DNA from: Desmospora profundinema
GTDB taxonomy: Bacteria; Bacillota; Bacilli; Thermoactinomycetales; DSM-45169
NCBI RefSeq assembly: GCF_031454155.1
Contig: NZ_JAVDQG010000002.1
Span: 248,001 to 312,000, forward strand
Reading direction: 5' to 3'
Length of the DNA stretch: 64,000 bases
Made by a program: the position numbers and the translations under genes. Positions 46,969-54,888 of the stretch are shown piece by piece. The notes beneath the pieces were generated by a model. It did no database searches, had not been told where the DNA came from, and saw nothing but the letters and a program-made list of their open reading frames with translations. Position 1 is the stretch's first letter; every line of letters begins with the position of its first letter.

Positions 46969-46998
46969 ACCACCGCCTCGTAATAGGCGGTCTTTTTT
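46969..46998 (+). terminator. terminator of the proline-rich gene
   Basis: ACCGCCT/AGGCGGT stem with loop CGTAAT followed by CTTTTTTG. Confidence 0.82.
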
Positions 46999-47055
46999 GC
47001 GTCTGGTCATGCCTGTCCCCTCTGTCCCATATATATGAACAAAAGCCCCACAACA

Positions 47056-47084
47056 AGGGACCGAGGCAAAACTTGTGCTGATAG
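47056..47084 (-). repeat. partial family A unit upstream of the Na/Pi transporter
   Basis: GGGACCGAGGCAAAACTTGT GCTGATAG matches the reverse of the central family A sequence (GTGACCGAGGCGAGACTTGTGCTCTATG) with substitutions. It lies just before the ribosome site of the transporter gene. Confidence 0.5.
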
Positions 47085-47106
47085 GGCAAGGGGTGGAGGA
47101 GTGCAC

Positions 47107-48039
47107 ATGAAAGAAATCGTCATCCCTTTTGCAACGGGACTGGCTATCTTTTTCTTCGGAATGCAACTGTTACGAATCGGATTGGAACAAGCCGCCAAGG
47201 AGAAGTTGAGGTCCCTGTTGCTTCGATTTACGAAAACGCCTGCCCGCGGGCTAGTGACGGGGACCATTGCGACTGCTCTGTTCCAGAGCAGCAGCGCGGT
47301 CACCGTTTTGACGATCGGTTTTGTCAATGCCGGCATGATCAGCTTTGCACAGACAGTGGGTATCATTTTGGGCACCAACATCGGAACCACGGTCACCACC
47401 GAGATCTTAGCTCTAAAAGTGGAGGATTTTGCCATACCATTCATGCTGTCGGGCGCAATCTGTTATTTAATCCCCTGGAAAGGGACACAGACGACTGGTT
47501 TGGTGTTGGGTGGGTTTGGCTGTATTTTTTTGGGGATGGAAGCGATGCAGTGGATTGCGGAACCTTTGAAGAACCGGGGTTGGTTTGGATGGATGATGGA
47601 TATCGCCGATGAGCGTCTGTGGTTAGCGATCCTGGCCGGCATACTCGTAACGGCCGTCGTTCAAAGCAGCAGCGCCGTCATCGCCATGACCATGGGCTTT
47701 TTCGCCACAGGACTCATCAACTTGCCCTTTGCGATCGCCATTATCTTAGGAAGCAACGCCGGCACCTGCATCACCGGTTTCCTGGCTTCCATCGGAACCA
47801 ACCGGGGAGCCAAAAAAGTGGCACTGGCAAACTTGATCCTCAATATCGGCGGCATTCTGTTATTCGCCCCCCTGATTGGCTGGATGGCCTACTTGGCTCC
47901 GCTGTTGTCCAGTCACCCCGCCGCTCAGGTGGCTCATATCCAAACGCTGTACAATGTAATCTGCTCCCTCCTCCTTCTCCCTTTCGCCGGAGCGTTTGCC
48001 GCATTTGTGGATCGGTTATTGCCGGAGATCTCCTCTTAA
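47107..48039 (+). CDS. Na/Pi cotransporter II-related membrane protein
   Basis: About 310 aa; two homologous halves, each with the QSSSA motif (FQSSSAVTVLTIGF and VQSSSAVIAMTMGF) that defines the Na/Pi cotransporter (NptA/YjbB/YqeW) family. Each half has GTNIGTT or SNAGTCITGF loops nearby. Eight or so hydrophobic segments span the whole length. No C-terminal PhoU-like domain is present. Start at ATG 47107 with GGAGGAG upstream. In Bacillus yqeW sits in the same place, so YqeW is the likely equivalent. It may export phosphate or other anions. Confidence 0.88.
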   Translation: MKEIVIPFATGLAIFFFGMQLLRIGLEQAAKEKLRSLLLRFTKTPARGLVTGTIATALFQSSSAVTVLTIGFVNAGMISFAQTVGIILGTNIGTTVTTEILALKVEDFAIPFMLSGAICYLIPWKGTQTTGLVLGGFGCIFLGMEAMQWIAEPLKNRGWFGWMMDIADERLWLAILAGILVTAVVQSSSAVIAMTMGFFATGLINLPFAIAIILGSNAGTCITGFLASIGTNRGAKKVALANLILNIGGILLFAPLIGWMAYLAPLLSSHPAAQVAHIQTLYNVICSLLLLPFAGAFAAFVDRLLPEISS

Positions 48040-48120
48040 TTTCACATAAAAGGAGGTCTTCTAAAAAAAAAAGACCAATCCATCGGATCAAATCCCTGAA
48101 TTGGTCTCCATCCCTTTATC

Positions 48121-49242
48121 TTAATACTCACTGCTCCCCGTGCCACCAGTCACGATGGCTACACTGGCACTGGCCCCAATGCGGGTGGCGCCGGCCTGCA
48201 CCATCGCTTTCGCCGTCTGTCGGTCGCGAACGCCTCCGGAGGCTTTCACCCCCATCTTTGGTCCGACGGTTTGCCTCATCAGGGCGACTGCTTCCACGGT
48301 GGCACCCCCATAACCGAATCCGGTGGAAGTTTTGACAAAGTGGGCGCCCGCTTCCTTGGCTTGCTCCGATGCCGTGCGAATCTCGTCTTCGGACAAGAGG
48401 CCCGTCTCCAGGATTACTTTGACCAAAACCCCGTCGGCCGCTTTTACGACAGCAGCGATGTCCTGTCGGACCGTGTCCGTATCTCCGGATTTCAGAGCAC
48501 CGATATTCATCACCATATCGATTTCCCCCGCCCCGTCACGGATGGCCTGCTTGGTTTCCGCCGCCTTTACTACGGAATGGGAAGCACCCAAGGGGAAGCC
48601 CACCACCGTGCAGACCTTGACATCGGTTCCCTTCAGCTTTTCCGCAGACCGGGCCACCCAGTAGGGGTTAACGCACACAGAGGCAAAGTGATGCTCCGCC
48701 GCTTCCTCACACAACCGATCGATTTGATCGGCGGTCGCCTCCGGTTTCAACAAGGTATGGTCAATCAAAGATGCCAATTCCCGAGTATTCAAAGCGGATT
48801 CTCCTTTCTCACTCCTGAACCAGACTGCATCCAGTCGAAGCAGGGCCTGGAACAAGACACGATCATTGTTGTCATACCCTTCCTCCCGTTGCTTGGCCCA
48901 AGCTTCCCATGGAGTAAACCAAGCCACCTGGGTAATTTCCGAGAGCTGAGCTTGAACCGCACCACGTTCGGCCGCCACCAGGAAGTAATGAACCTCTTTT
49001 TGGACTTGCCCGTGGTTGGGATGAAAGTATGTGTAACCAATTCGGTCCAGAGGAGCGATGATCCGCCCTTTCACTCCCGTTTCCTCTTCGATTTCACGGA
49101 GGGCTGTTTCCTCAATCGTCTCCCCCGGTTCCTGTTTCCCTTTGGGCAATGTCCAACGGGAATACCGGTCTTCAATAAGAAGGATGCGCCATTCCCCTTG
49201 GTCCCGAAGACAGACGACACCTCCCGCGGATACTTCTTTCAC
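48121..49242 (-). CDS. fusion: Nudix hydrolase plus deoxyribose-phosphate aldolase
   Basis: One 373-aa reading frame with two complete enzymes. Residues 1-145 are a MutT/Nudix hydrolase, with the Nudix box at 35-57 (GX5EX7REUXEEXGU, all residues present). Residues 151-373 are DeoC, which cleaves 2-deoxyribose-5-phosphate to glyceraldehyde-3-phosphate and acetaldehyde: [40 protein letters not shown] with the Schiff-base Lys, and VKASGGVRD. At the junction AAAGGAG stands eight bases before TTG 48792, so DeoC can also be made alone (223 aa, normal size). The GTG start of the full protein is at 49242. Both halves serve nucleotide clean-up or salvage. Confidence 0.88.
   Translation of the reverse strand: MKEVSAGGVVCLRDQGEWRILLIEDRYSRWTLPKGKQEPGETIEETALREIEEETGVKGRIIAPLDRIGYTYFHPNHGQVQKEVHYFLVAAERGAVQAQLSEITQVAWFTPWEAWAKQREEGYDNNDRVLFQALLRLDAVWFRSEKGESALNTRELASLIDHTLLKPEATADQIDRLCEEAAEHHFASVCVNPYWVARSAEKLKGTDVKVCTVVGFPLGASHSVVKAAETKQAIRDGAGEIDMVMNIGALKSGDTDTVRQDIAAVVKAADGVLVKVILETGLLSEDEIRTASEQAKEAGAHFVKTSTGFGYGGATVEAVALMRQTVGPKMGVKASGGVRDRQTAKAMVQAGATRIGASASVAIVTGGTGSSEY
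48782..48808 (-). promoter_or_regulatory. internal ribosome site and start for stand-alone DeoC
   Basis: GAAAGGAGAATCCGCTTTG: GGAG is followed after eight bases by TTG, whose product [19 protein letters not shown] begins exactly as typical DeoC proteins do. It is in the same frame as the upstream Nudix domain, with no stop between them. Confidence 0.65.
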
Positions 49243-49356
49243 CGCTTTCCCATCCTTTCTCTCCCGAGATGATCCCTTCGTACATCCTGATCGATTGTAT
49301 CACAGGACAAGGATACCGGCGAGAAAAGTCCGCCGGGAATCAACAAGGAGGGTCAG

Positions 49357-49425
49357 ATGGATCTTCCCTTCTTTTGGATCCAGATCTGGTCGAAATCAAC
49401 GGCTTCCTTAAAGAGAAAGAGGTGA
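49357..49425 (+). CDS. possible 22-aa peptide
   Basis: In the otherwise geneless 300 bases upstream of the fusion gene, AAGGAGGG stands four bases before ATG 49357. The frame encodes MDLPFFWIQIWSKSTASLKR KR. No promoter or terminator is evident and no relative is known. The 49243-49565 region holds nothing else I can support. Confidence 0.25.
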   Translation: MDLPFFWIQIWSKSTASLKRKR

Positions 49426-49565
49426 GCTTGAGTAGATCCCACTTCCCCATCTATAACCACCCCTTCGCGCTCCCAGTCTTCCCCGATAGCTGCAAAACAT
49501 CCCGGTCCAATGGTCCCGATACCGCTTCACACAGCGGCCATTTTCCAGAACGGGGGCTGAGGGTA

Positions 49566-49624
49566 TGTACTCACCGGCACAAGTCTCGCCTCGGTCACTT
49601 TGTTCCCGGGTCTCGCGTATGCAC
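49566..49624 (+). repeat. family A unit left of a B element
   Basis: GTACTCACCGGCACAAGTC, TCGCCTCGGTCACTTTG and TTCCCGGGTCTCGCGTATGC form one unit. It directly precedes the B element at 49627. Confidence 0.75.
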
Positions 49625-49626
49625 TA

Positions 49627-49767
49627 GGGCATGTCTGAACAATCCGTGGCGCGAGATCCCGGGTCGGTATGGCTGTCTTCGTTTCGTTGCAAAAAGCGCA
49701 AAGGCTCTTCGCCAGCCATACCAACCCTCCCTTAAACTTACGGAAGATTGAATAACCAGACAGGACC
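49627..49767 (+). mobile_element. family B MITE-like element, cleanest copy
   Basis: 141 bases with inverted ends GGGCATGTCTGAACAATC and (read inward) GGTCCTGTCTGGTTATTC, flanked by TA on both sides (49625-49626 and 49768-49769). Interior inverted repeat GGTATGGCTG/CAGCCATACC. It sits between the first bases (GCAC) and the body (AAAGTACAGGTCTCGCC) of a family A unit, so it has inserted into that unit. No gene inside. Confidence 0.75.
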
Positions 49768-49770
49768 TAA

Positions 49771-49816
49771 AGTACAGGTCTCGCCTCGATCACTTCGTTC
49801 CCGGGTCTCGCTTTAC
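49771..49816 (+). repeat. body of the family A unit split by the B element
   Basis: AGTACAGGTCTCGCCTCGAT then CACTTCGTTCCCGGGTCTCG, continuing a family A unit whose beginning (GCACTA) lies left of the B element. Confidence 0.65.
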
Positions 49817-49820
49817 ACCA

Positions 49821-50324
49821 TTAGCCTTCTTTCCACTCCTGTACCATCGCTTCCACTGCACATTGGGGGCTGCAACATTCTGCGTGCTGTTCTTCTTCAT
49901 CCAGGTAAATCCCATCGATTCCGAGCTCTTTCCGGGCGGGATCTTCCGGATCAAAGTGGAATCCACAATGAAAACATTGCTTCATCTGCCGGGCTTGTGC
50001 CAACAATTCTACCAGCGATTCCACTTCTTCTCCCTGGATGGAGAAACGTTCCAGGGCAAAGTGCAGAAACTGTTGACTGGTATCAAAGAATTGAACATCC
50101 TCTTCTACATACCGCGAATTATTCCAAAACGCCCAGGTCCCTTCCGACAAATGGGTGATGTAATAACCATCTCCCAGGGGTTGAGAAGCATGTTCCAGCA
50201 CGTTGTAGCTTTTAAAGCGGAGTTCCGCCGCCAGGTTTTCCAACAACTTTTTGTCGACGTCCCGCAATACGTCGTTCCAATCAATCTTGTCCAACGCGGA
50301 TTCCCAATCATCATGATGACTCAT
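49821..50324 (-). CDS. hypothetical protein with paired cysteines, 167 aa
   Basis: Begins at ATG 50324 (MSHHDDWESALDKIDWNDVLRD) after AAAGGGGGAACC. The N-terminal half is soluble and acidic. The C-terminal third has two pairs of cysteines, CFHCGF and CCSPQC, with histidines nearby, suggestive of a zinc ribbon or treble-clef site. The frame extends further 5' into a hydrophobic stretch, but without a ribosome site. I do not recognise the family. It lies downstream of mtaB, but after that gene's terminator. Confidence 0.6.
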   Translation of the reverse strand: MSHHDDWESALDKIDWNDVLRDVDKKLLENLAAELRFKSYNVLEHASQPLGDGYYITHLSEGTWAFWNNSRYVEEDVQFFDTSQQFLHFALERFSIQGEEVESLVELLAQARQMKQCFHCGFHFDPEDPARKELGIDGIYLDEEEQHAECCSPQCAVEAMVQEWKEG

Positions 50325-50427
50325 CGTGGTTCCCCCTTTTTTCCAGCGTCCGCGCGGATGAATCGAAAAAAGAAAAAAGATGCCGCAACAAACAGTATAG
50401 AACAAAGATTCGTCCAGGAAAACCGTG

Positions 50428-50458
50428 AAAAAACCCCGCGCCAATCAAGCGCGGGGTT
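50428..50458 (-). terminator. terminator of the hrcA-mtaB operon
   Basis: Minus-strand ACCCCGCGCTTGATTGGCGC GGGGT stem followed by TTTTTTCA, about 40 bases after the mtaB stop. Confidence 0.9.
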
Positions 50459-50498
50459 GGGGTCGGCTTTTTCAGAAGCCGAACAGACCCGAATGGAT

Positions 50499-51845
50499 TC
50501 ATACCGCCTTGGAGGGACGGGGAACTTCGTCCACAACACGAACAAAGGTGCCACGGTTGATATCGGATCCCGGTTCATCCAAACGAACCCGGCATACCTT
50601 TCCAATCAGATTTTCGTTGCCGGGAAAGACGACTTGCAGGTAGTTATCGGAATACCCCATAAACAACCCGCTATCCGGCTCTTCTTTATAGGGACCTTCC
50701 GGGATCACTTCCAAGACGTCTCCTTTAAATTGAGACGCATAGTTCCGGGACAAACGGTTGGACAGTTGGATTAGACGCTGCACCCGTTCCTGTTTCACAT
50801 CGGGATCCACCTGATCCTCCATGCGCGCCGCGGGGGTTCCAGTCCGCTTGGAGTAAGGGAAGACATGAAGCTCAGAGAATTGAAGCTCCTCGATCAGTCG
50901 AAAGCCGTTCTCAAACCGCTCATCGGTTTCCCCGGGAAAGCCCACGATTACGTCCGTGGTGATGGCCACTTGAGGCATGGCTTCGTGAAGGTGTTCCACC
51001 TTGCGACGGTATTCGTCCACCGTGTAACGGCGACGCATCCGTTTTAGAACGGCGTCGTCACCCGCTTGCAGAGGAATGTGCAAGTGACGGCACATCTTGT
51101 CGGAGCGGTTGAGAACCTCGATCACCCGCTCATCGATCTGGCTGGCCTCAATGGAGCTGATCCGAATCCGTTTCAGCCCTTCCACCCGGTCCAGATCCCA
51201 CAACAGATCGGCCAATTTGTAATCGTCCATGTCCTCACCATAACCGCCGGTGTGAATCCCCGTCAGCACGATTTCTTTATAACCGGCAGCAACCAGCTGC
51301 CGAGCCTGCTTCAAAACGCTCTCGGGTTTTCGGCTTCGCAACAGTCCTCGTGCCCAGGGAATGATGCAGAAGGTGCAGAAGTTGTTGCACCCTTCCTGGA
51401 TCTTCAGGGAAGCCCGTGTGCGCTCAGAGAAGGTGGGAACATCCAACTCCTCAAACTCTCGTGCTTTCATAATGTTTCGGACCGCGTTGACCGGTTGACG
51501 GGTCTGCCGGTGCTCCTCAATGTAATCCAGCAGTTTCTCCCGACCCTGGGTCCCTACTACTACATCCACACCAGGGATTTCAAGAATCTCTCCCGGAGAC
51601 GTTTGGGCGTAACAGCCGGTCACCGCCACCACCGCTTCCGGGTTTTGGCGAACCGCCCGTCGGATCATCTGGCGGCTCTTTCGATCCCCGGTGTTGGTCA
51701 CGGTGCATGTATTGATGACATAGACATCCGCCTGCTGGTCAAATTCCACTTTATCGTAACCATGCCGTTGAAACAGTTGCCAGATCGCTTCTGTTTCATA
51801 AGCGTTCACTTTACATCCCAATGTATGGAATGCCACCGTGCTCAC
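50499..51845 (-). CDS. mtaB: tRNA t6A37 methylthiotransferase MtaB
   Basis: Radical-SAM enzyme that converts t6A37 to ms2t6A37 in ANN-decoding tRNAs. 448 aa. The N-terminal cluster domain (HTLGCKVNAYETEAIWQLF, INTCTVTNTGDRKSRQMIRR, VTGCYAQ) supplies three cysteines for the auxiliary 4Fe-4S cluster. The radical-SAM core has IQEGCNNFCTFCIIPWARG. The TRAM domain at the C-terminus ends in SDINRGTFVRVV. Start codon overlaps the rsmE stop by four bases. Confidence 0.96.
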   Translation of the reverse strand: MSTVAFHTLGCKVNAYETEAIWQLFQRHGYDKVEFDQQADVYVINTCTVTNTGDRKSRQMIRRAVRQNPEAVVAVTGCYAQTSPGEILEIPGVDVVVGTQGREKLLDYIEEHRQTRQPVNAVRNIMKAREFEELDVPTFSERTRASLKIQEGCNNFCTFCIIPWARGLLRSRKPESVLKQARQLVAAGYKEIVLTGIHTGGYGEDMDDYKLADLLWDLDRVEGLKRIRISSIEASQIDERVIEVLNRSDKMCRHLHIPLQAGDDAVLKRMRRRYTVDEYRRKVEHLHEAMPQVAITTDVIVGFPGETDERFENGFRLIEELQFSELHVFPYSKRTGTPAARMEDQVDPDVKQERVQRLIQLSNRLSRNYASQFKGDVLEVIPEGPYKEEPDSGLFMGYSDNYLQVVFPGNENLIGKVCRVRLDEPGSDINRGTFVRVVDEVPRPSKAV

Positions 51846-52588
51846 AGTGGCTCACCTCCCATCTCTCCATGTGAATATAGAATACAAGACAACAACGCCA
51901 ACGGAGCCGTTTCGGACCGAAGAATCCGTGGTCCCAACGAAACAGGGAGAGCGCCAGCCGTCCGTGCCTGTTCCGCTTCTTCCGATGTAAACCCGCCTTC
52001 GGGCCCCACCACGATCATCAAGCTCTGGAACGGGCCATCCGCCAACGCTTGGTTCAGGGGTACGCCTCCTTTTTCATAGGCGAATATCACCCGATCGCAG
52101 ACGGAAAAAGCCTGCATCAACCCATCCCAATCCACCACTGGTTGAACGGGGGGAACACAGCCACGGTGCGATTGTTCCGCCGCCTCTTTGATGATTTTTT
52201 GCCACCGCTCCCGCTTCTTGTCCGCTTTTTTCCCGTCCAGTTTCACCACGGAACGGTCCGATAAGACGGGCAAAAAGGAGGCGGCGCCCAACTCCGTTCC
52301 CTTTTGCAGGACCCACTCCCATTTGTCGCCCTTGGGCAACGCCTGGGCCACGGTTACCGCCACCGCCGGCTCCCCCCTGGACGGAGTCCGTTCCAAGACG
52401 CGCAAAAGGACCCGATCTCCCTTTACATCTTCCAATACGGCCAGGAGATCCGTCCCTTCTCCGTCACAGCAGACGACCCGATCCCCGGGGCGCATCCGCA
52501 TCACGCGAGTCATATGATGAACATCGTCTCCCTCGACCAGGATTTGATCTCCATCCCATTGTCGGGGGTTGACAAAATAACGTTGCAT
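51842..52588 (-). CDS. rsmE: 16S rRNA m3U1498 methyltransferase RsmE
   Basis: SPOUT-class methyltransferase, 248 aa. N-terminal PUA-like domain (FVNPRQWDGDQILVEGDDVHHMTRVMRMRPGDRVVCCDG). C-terminal knot with VAQALPKGDKWEWVLQKGTELGA, SDRSVVKLD, VVGPEGGFTSEEAEQA and LGPRILRSETAPLALLS. It lies between prmA and mtaB as in Bacillus. Confidence 0.96.
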   Translation of the reverse strand: MQRYFVNPRQWDGDQILVEGDDVHHMTRVMRMRPGDRVVCCDGEGTDLLAVLEDVKGDRVLLRVLERTPSRGEPAVAVTVAQALPKGDKWEWVLQKGTELGAASFLPVLSDRSVVKLDGKKADKKRERWQKIIKEAAEQSHRGCVPPVQPVVDWDGLMQAFSVCDRVIFAYEKGGVPLNQALADGPFQSLMIVVGPEGGFTSEEAEQARTAGALPVSLGPRILRSETAPLALLSCILYSHGEMGGEPL

Positions 52589-52608
52589 GGTTCACTCCTA
52601 CCATCCTA

Positions 52609-53544
52609 TCATGTTCGGGCGGCCAGAGCCACCCAGTCACCCTCGCGAATCATTTCCATCACGTGGAATCCCTGTTCGGACAAACCATCTGTCACCGTTT
52701 CCTCTTTTTGCTTAATGATCCCGGAAGCGAGGAAGATGCCCTCACGCTCCATCACCCGCGTTAAATCGGGAATCAACGGCACGATGATTTCCGCCAAGAT
52801 GTTGGCCACGATCAAATGAGCACGACCGTGATAGCCCTGAAGAAGATCGCTCTTTTGAACGGTGATCTGATCGTCGACTTCGTTGATGGCGATATTTTCA
52901 CGCGCTTTTTCCACTGCCACCGGATCCAAATCCAAAGCGGTTACCGATGAAGCTCCCAACTTGGCGGCGGCGATGGACAAGATGCCACTGCCACAGCCCA
53001 CATCCACCACTCGCCATCCAGGTTTCATCCAACGTTCCATCAACTTCATGCTAAGGATGGTGGTGGGATGCGTTCCCGTTCCGAAAGCCATCCCGGGATC
53101 CAGCTCAATCACCGCTTCATCGGGAGATTCCGGATGATACGTCTCCCACCGGGGTTTTACAGTCAACCGGGAAGTAATACGGGTCGGCTTGTAGTAAGCT
53201 TTCCACGCTTCCGCCCAGGATTCCTCCGCCAATCGGCGGGTTACCACCCGCCCCGGTAGCGGATTGAGGCCGAAACGGGCCAAATCGCGGATTTGTTGTT
53301 CCAACCTTTTCGCCCATTCATCCTGATACACGGATTCCGGGAAGTAGGCGGTAATCCACACCCCTTCTTCAGGGTAATCCTCTGACGAAAGAGTATACCA
53401 CTCGCCAAAAGGAGTATTCCATTCCCTGTGTAACAGGGCCGAATCATAGATGGCACATCCCTCGGCACCATGCGTTTCCAGGAGGTGACATACCGCTTCT
53501 TCCGCGTCGGCTCCCACATGAACGCGCACCTCGATCCAATCCAC
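52609..53544 (-). CDS. prmA: ribosomal protein L11 methyltransferase
   Basis: Trimethylates ribosomal protein L11. 311 aa from GTG 53544 (MDWIEVRVHVGADAEEAVCH), which has AAAGGAAG seven bases upstream; earlier in-frame codons cross the region of a family A repeat. SAM domain motifs: MAFGTGTHPTTILSMKLME, VVDVGCGSGILSIAAAKLGA and VANILAEIIVPLIPDL. Part of the heat-shock operon downstream of dnaJ. Confidence 0.95.
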   Translation of the reverse strand: MDWIEVRVHVGADAEEAVCHLLETHGAEGCAIYDSALLHREWNTPFGEWYTLSSEDYPEEGVWITAYFPESVYQDEWAKRLEQQIRDLARFGLNPLPGRVVTRRLAEESWAEAWKAYYKPTRITSRLTVKPRWETYHPESPDEAVIELDPGMAFGTGTHPTTILSMKLMERWMKPGWRVVDVGCGSGILSIAAAKLGASSVTALDLDPVAVEKARENIAINEVDDQITVQKSDLLQGYHGRAHLIVANILAEIIVPLIPDLTRVMEREGIFLASGIIKQKEETVTDGLSEQGFHVMEMIREGDWVALAART

Positions 53545-53587
53545 AACGCCACTTCCTTTACACAAAAAAACGGGCGAACCAAGCACT

Positions 53588-53632
53588 TCACAGCACAAGT
53601 CTCGCCTCGGTCACTCTTTCGCAGGTCTCTCT
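53588..53632 (+). repeat. family A unit between dnaJ and prmA
   Basis: TTCACAGCACAAGTCTCGCC then TCGGTCACTCTTTCGCAGG and TCTCTCTG, a diverged family A unit placed within the heat-shock operon. Confidence 0.6.
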
Positions 53633-53649
53633 GTCCCCGTTTTTAATGA

Positions 53650-54771
53650 TCAATCACTGGTGAAAGCCCGTTTCATCTTATCAAAAAAACTGTTGTTCTG
53701 TTCGGAGATGTAGTCCCCGCTTAACTGACCGAATTCACGCAGAGTCTGCTTTTGCTCTTCAGTCATGTTCGTGGGGGTGACCACCTTCACCTTGACCCGC
53801 TGATCCCCCTGTCCATTGCCGTACAAGCGGGGGACTCCCTTGCCCCGGAGACGGAACTCCGCCCCGGTCTGGGTCCCGGCGGGAATCTTCATTTTGGCTT
53901 TTTTTCCATCCAAAGTGGGAACCACCACTTCATCTCCCAATCCGGCCTGGACAAAGGTGATGGGAAGTTCACACGTAATGTCATCTCCGGATCGCTTGAA
54001 GAAATCATGGCGTTTGATCTGGATCAGGATGTACAAGTCCCCAGGAGGACCGCCATTGACACCGGGTTCCCCTTCGCCGGCAATGCGCAGCTGTTTTCCT
54101 TCATCGATCCCCGGCGGAATGTTGACTTGTATTTTCTTGCGTTTTTTCACTTTACCGCTGCCCTTGCAATCGCCGCACTTCTCCCGAATGATGTTGCCTG
54201 TGCCCCCGCATTGCTGACAGATCCGCTTATTGACAATCCGGCCGAAGGGGGTCGATTGAATGCTCTCGGATTGACCGGTTCCCCGACATTCCGAACACGT
54301 TTCCGGATGGGTACCCGGTTTGGCACCATTGCCATGACAGGTGCTACAAGTCTCCGTACGGGGAATGGTCAGTTCCATATCTTTGCCGAAAACGGCATCT
54401 TTAAAGCTGACCGTCAGACGGTACTCCAAGTCGGCTCCCTGGCGCGGAGCATTGGGGTTGGCTCGTCTGCCCCCGAAAAACATATCAAAGATATCATTAA
54501 ATCCGAAATCAGCGCCACCGGTCGCCCCATCAAAGCCGGCACCGGCGGCTCCGGGATCTGCCGTGCCAAATCGGTCATAATTGGCTCGCTTTCCGGAATC
54601 CCGAAGGACTTCGTACGCTTCTGTCGCTTCTTTGAACTTCTGTTCCGCATCCGGTGATTTATTGACATCTGGGTGATACTGGCGCGCTAATTTCCGATAG
54701 GCTTTTCGGATCTCTTCCGGACTGGCATCCCGGTTGACGCCCAATACCTTGTAATAATCTCGCTTGCTCAC
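53650..54771 (-). CDS. dnaJ: chaperone DnaJ
   Basis: Hsp40 cochaperone, 373 aa. The J domain ([35 protein letters not shown]) carries the HPD motif. A Gly/Phe-rich linker follows, then four CxxCxGxG zinc-binding repeats ([32 protein letters not shown]) and the client-binding C-terminal domains. It stimulates DnaK's ATPase. Follows dnaK after a terminator-like hairpin. Confidence 0.97.
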   Translation of the reverse strand: MSKRDYYKVLGVNRDASPEEIRKAYRKLARQYHPDVNKSPDAEQKFKEATEAYEVLRDSGKRANYDRFGTADPGAAGAGFDGATGGADFGFNDIFDMFFGGRRANPNAPRQGADLEYRLTVSFKDAVFGKDMELTIPRTETCSTCHGNGAKPGTHPETCSECRGTGQSESIQSTPFGRIVNKRICQQCGGTGNIIREKCGDCKGSGKVKKRKKIQVNIPPGIDEGKQLRIAGEGEPGVNGGPPGDLYILIQIKRHDFFKRSGDDITCELPITFVQAGLGDEVVVPTLDGKKAKMKIPAGTQTGAEFRLRGKGVPRLYGNGQGDQRVKVKVVTPTNMTEEQKQTLREFGQLSGDYISEQNNSFFDKMKRAFTSD

Positions 54772-54801
54772 CGGATCACCTCCTTTATATTACAGAAGAT
54801 G

Positions 54802-54856
54802 AAAAAACGCCTCCCGTGGTTCCCGTCCGAAACGGGAAAAAGCCAAAGCCAGGCGA
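54802..54856 (-). terminator. terminator-like hairpin between dnaK and dnaJ
   Basis: On the minus strand CGCCT and AGGCG enclose an inner CCCGTTTCGGACGGG hairpin and are followed by TTTTTTC. It would cut transcription after dnaK partially, so that DnaJ and the downstream methyltransferases are made in lower amounts. Confidence 0.6.
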
Positions 54857-54888
54857 AGCCCCGACTTTGACTCGACCCCGGGGAGACA

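Noticed and set aside
49269-49751. A 160-codon plus-strand open frame upstream of the hypothetical 167-aa gene
   Set aside because: Its second half is the translation of family A and B repeats, and its first half has no recognisable domain and no ribosome site at its start.
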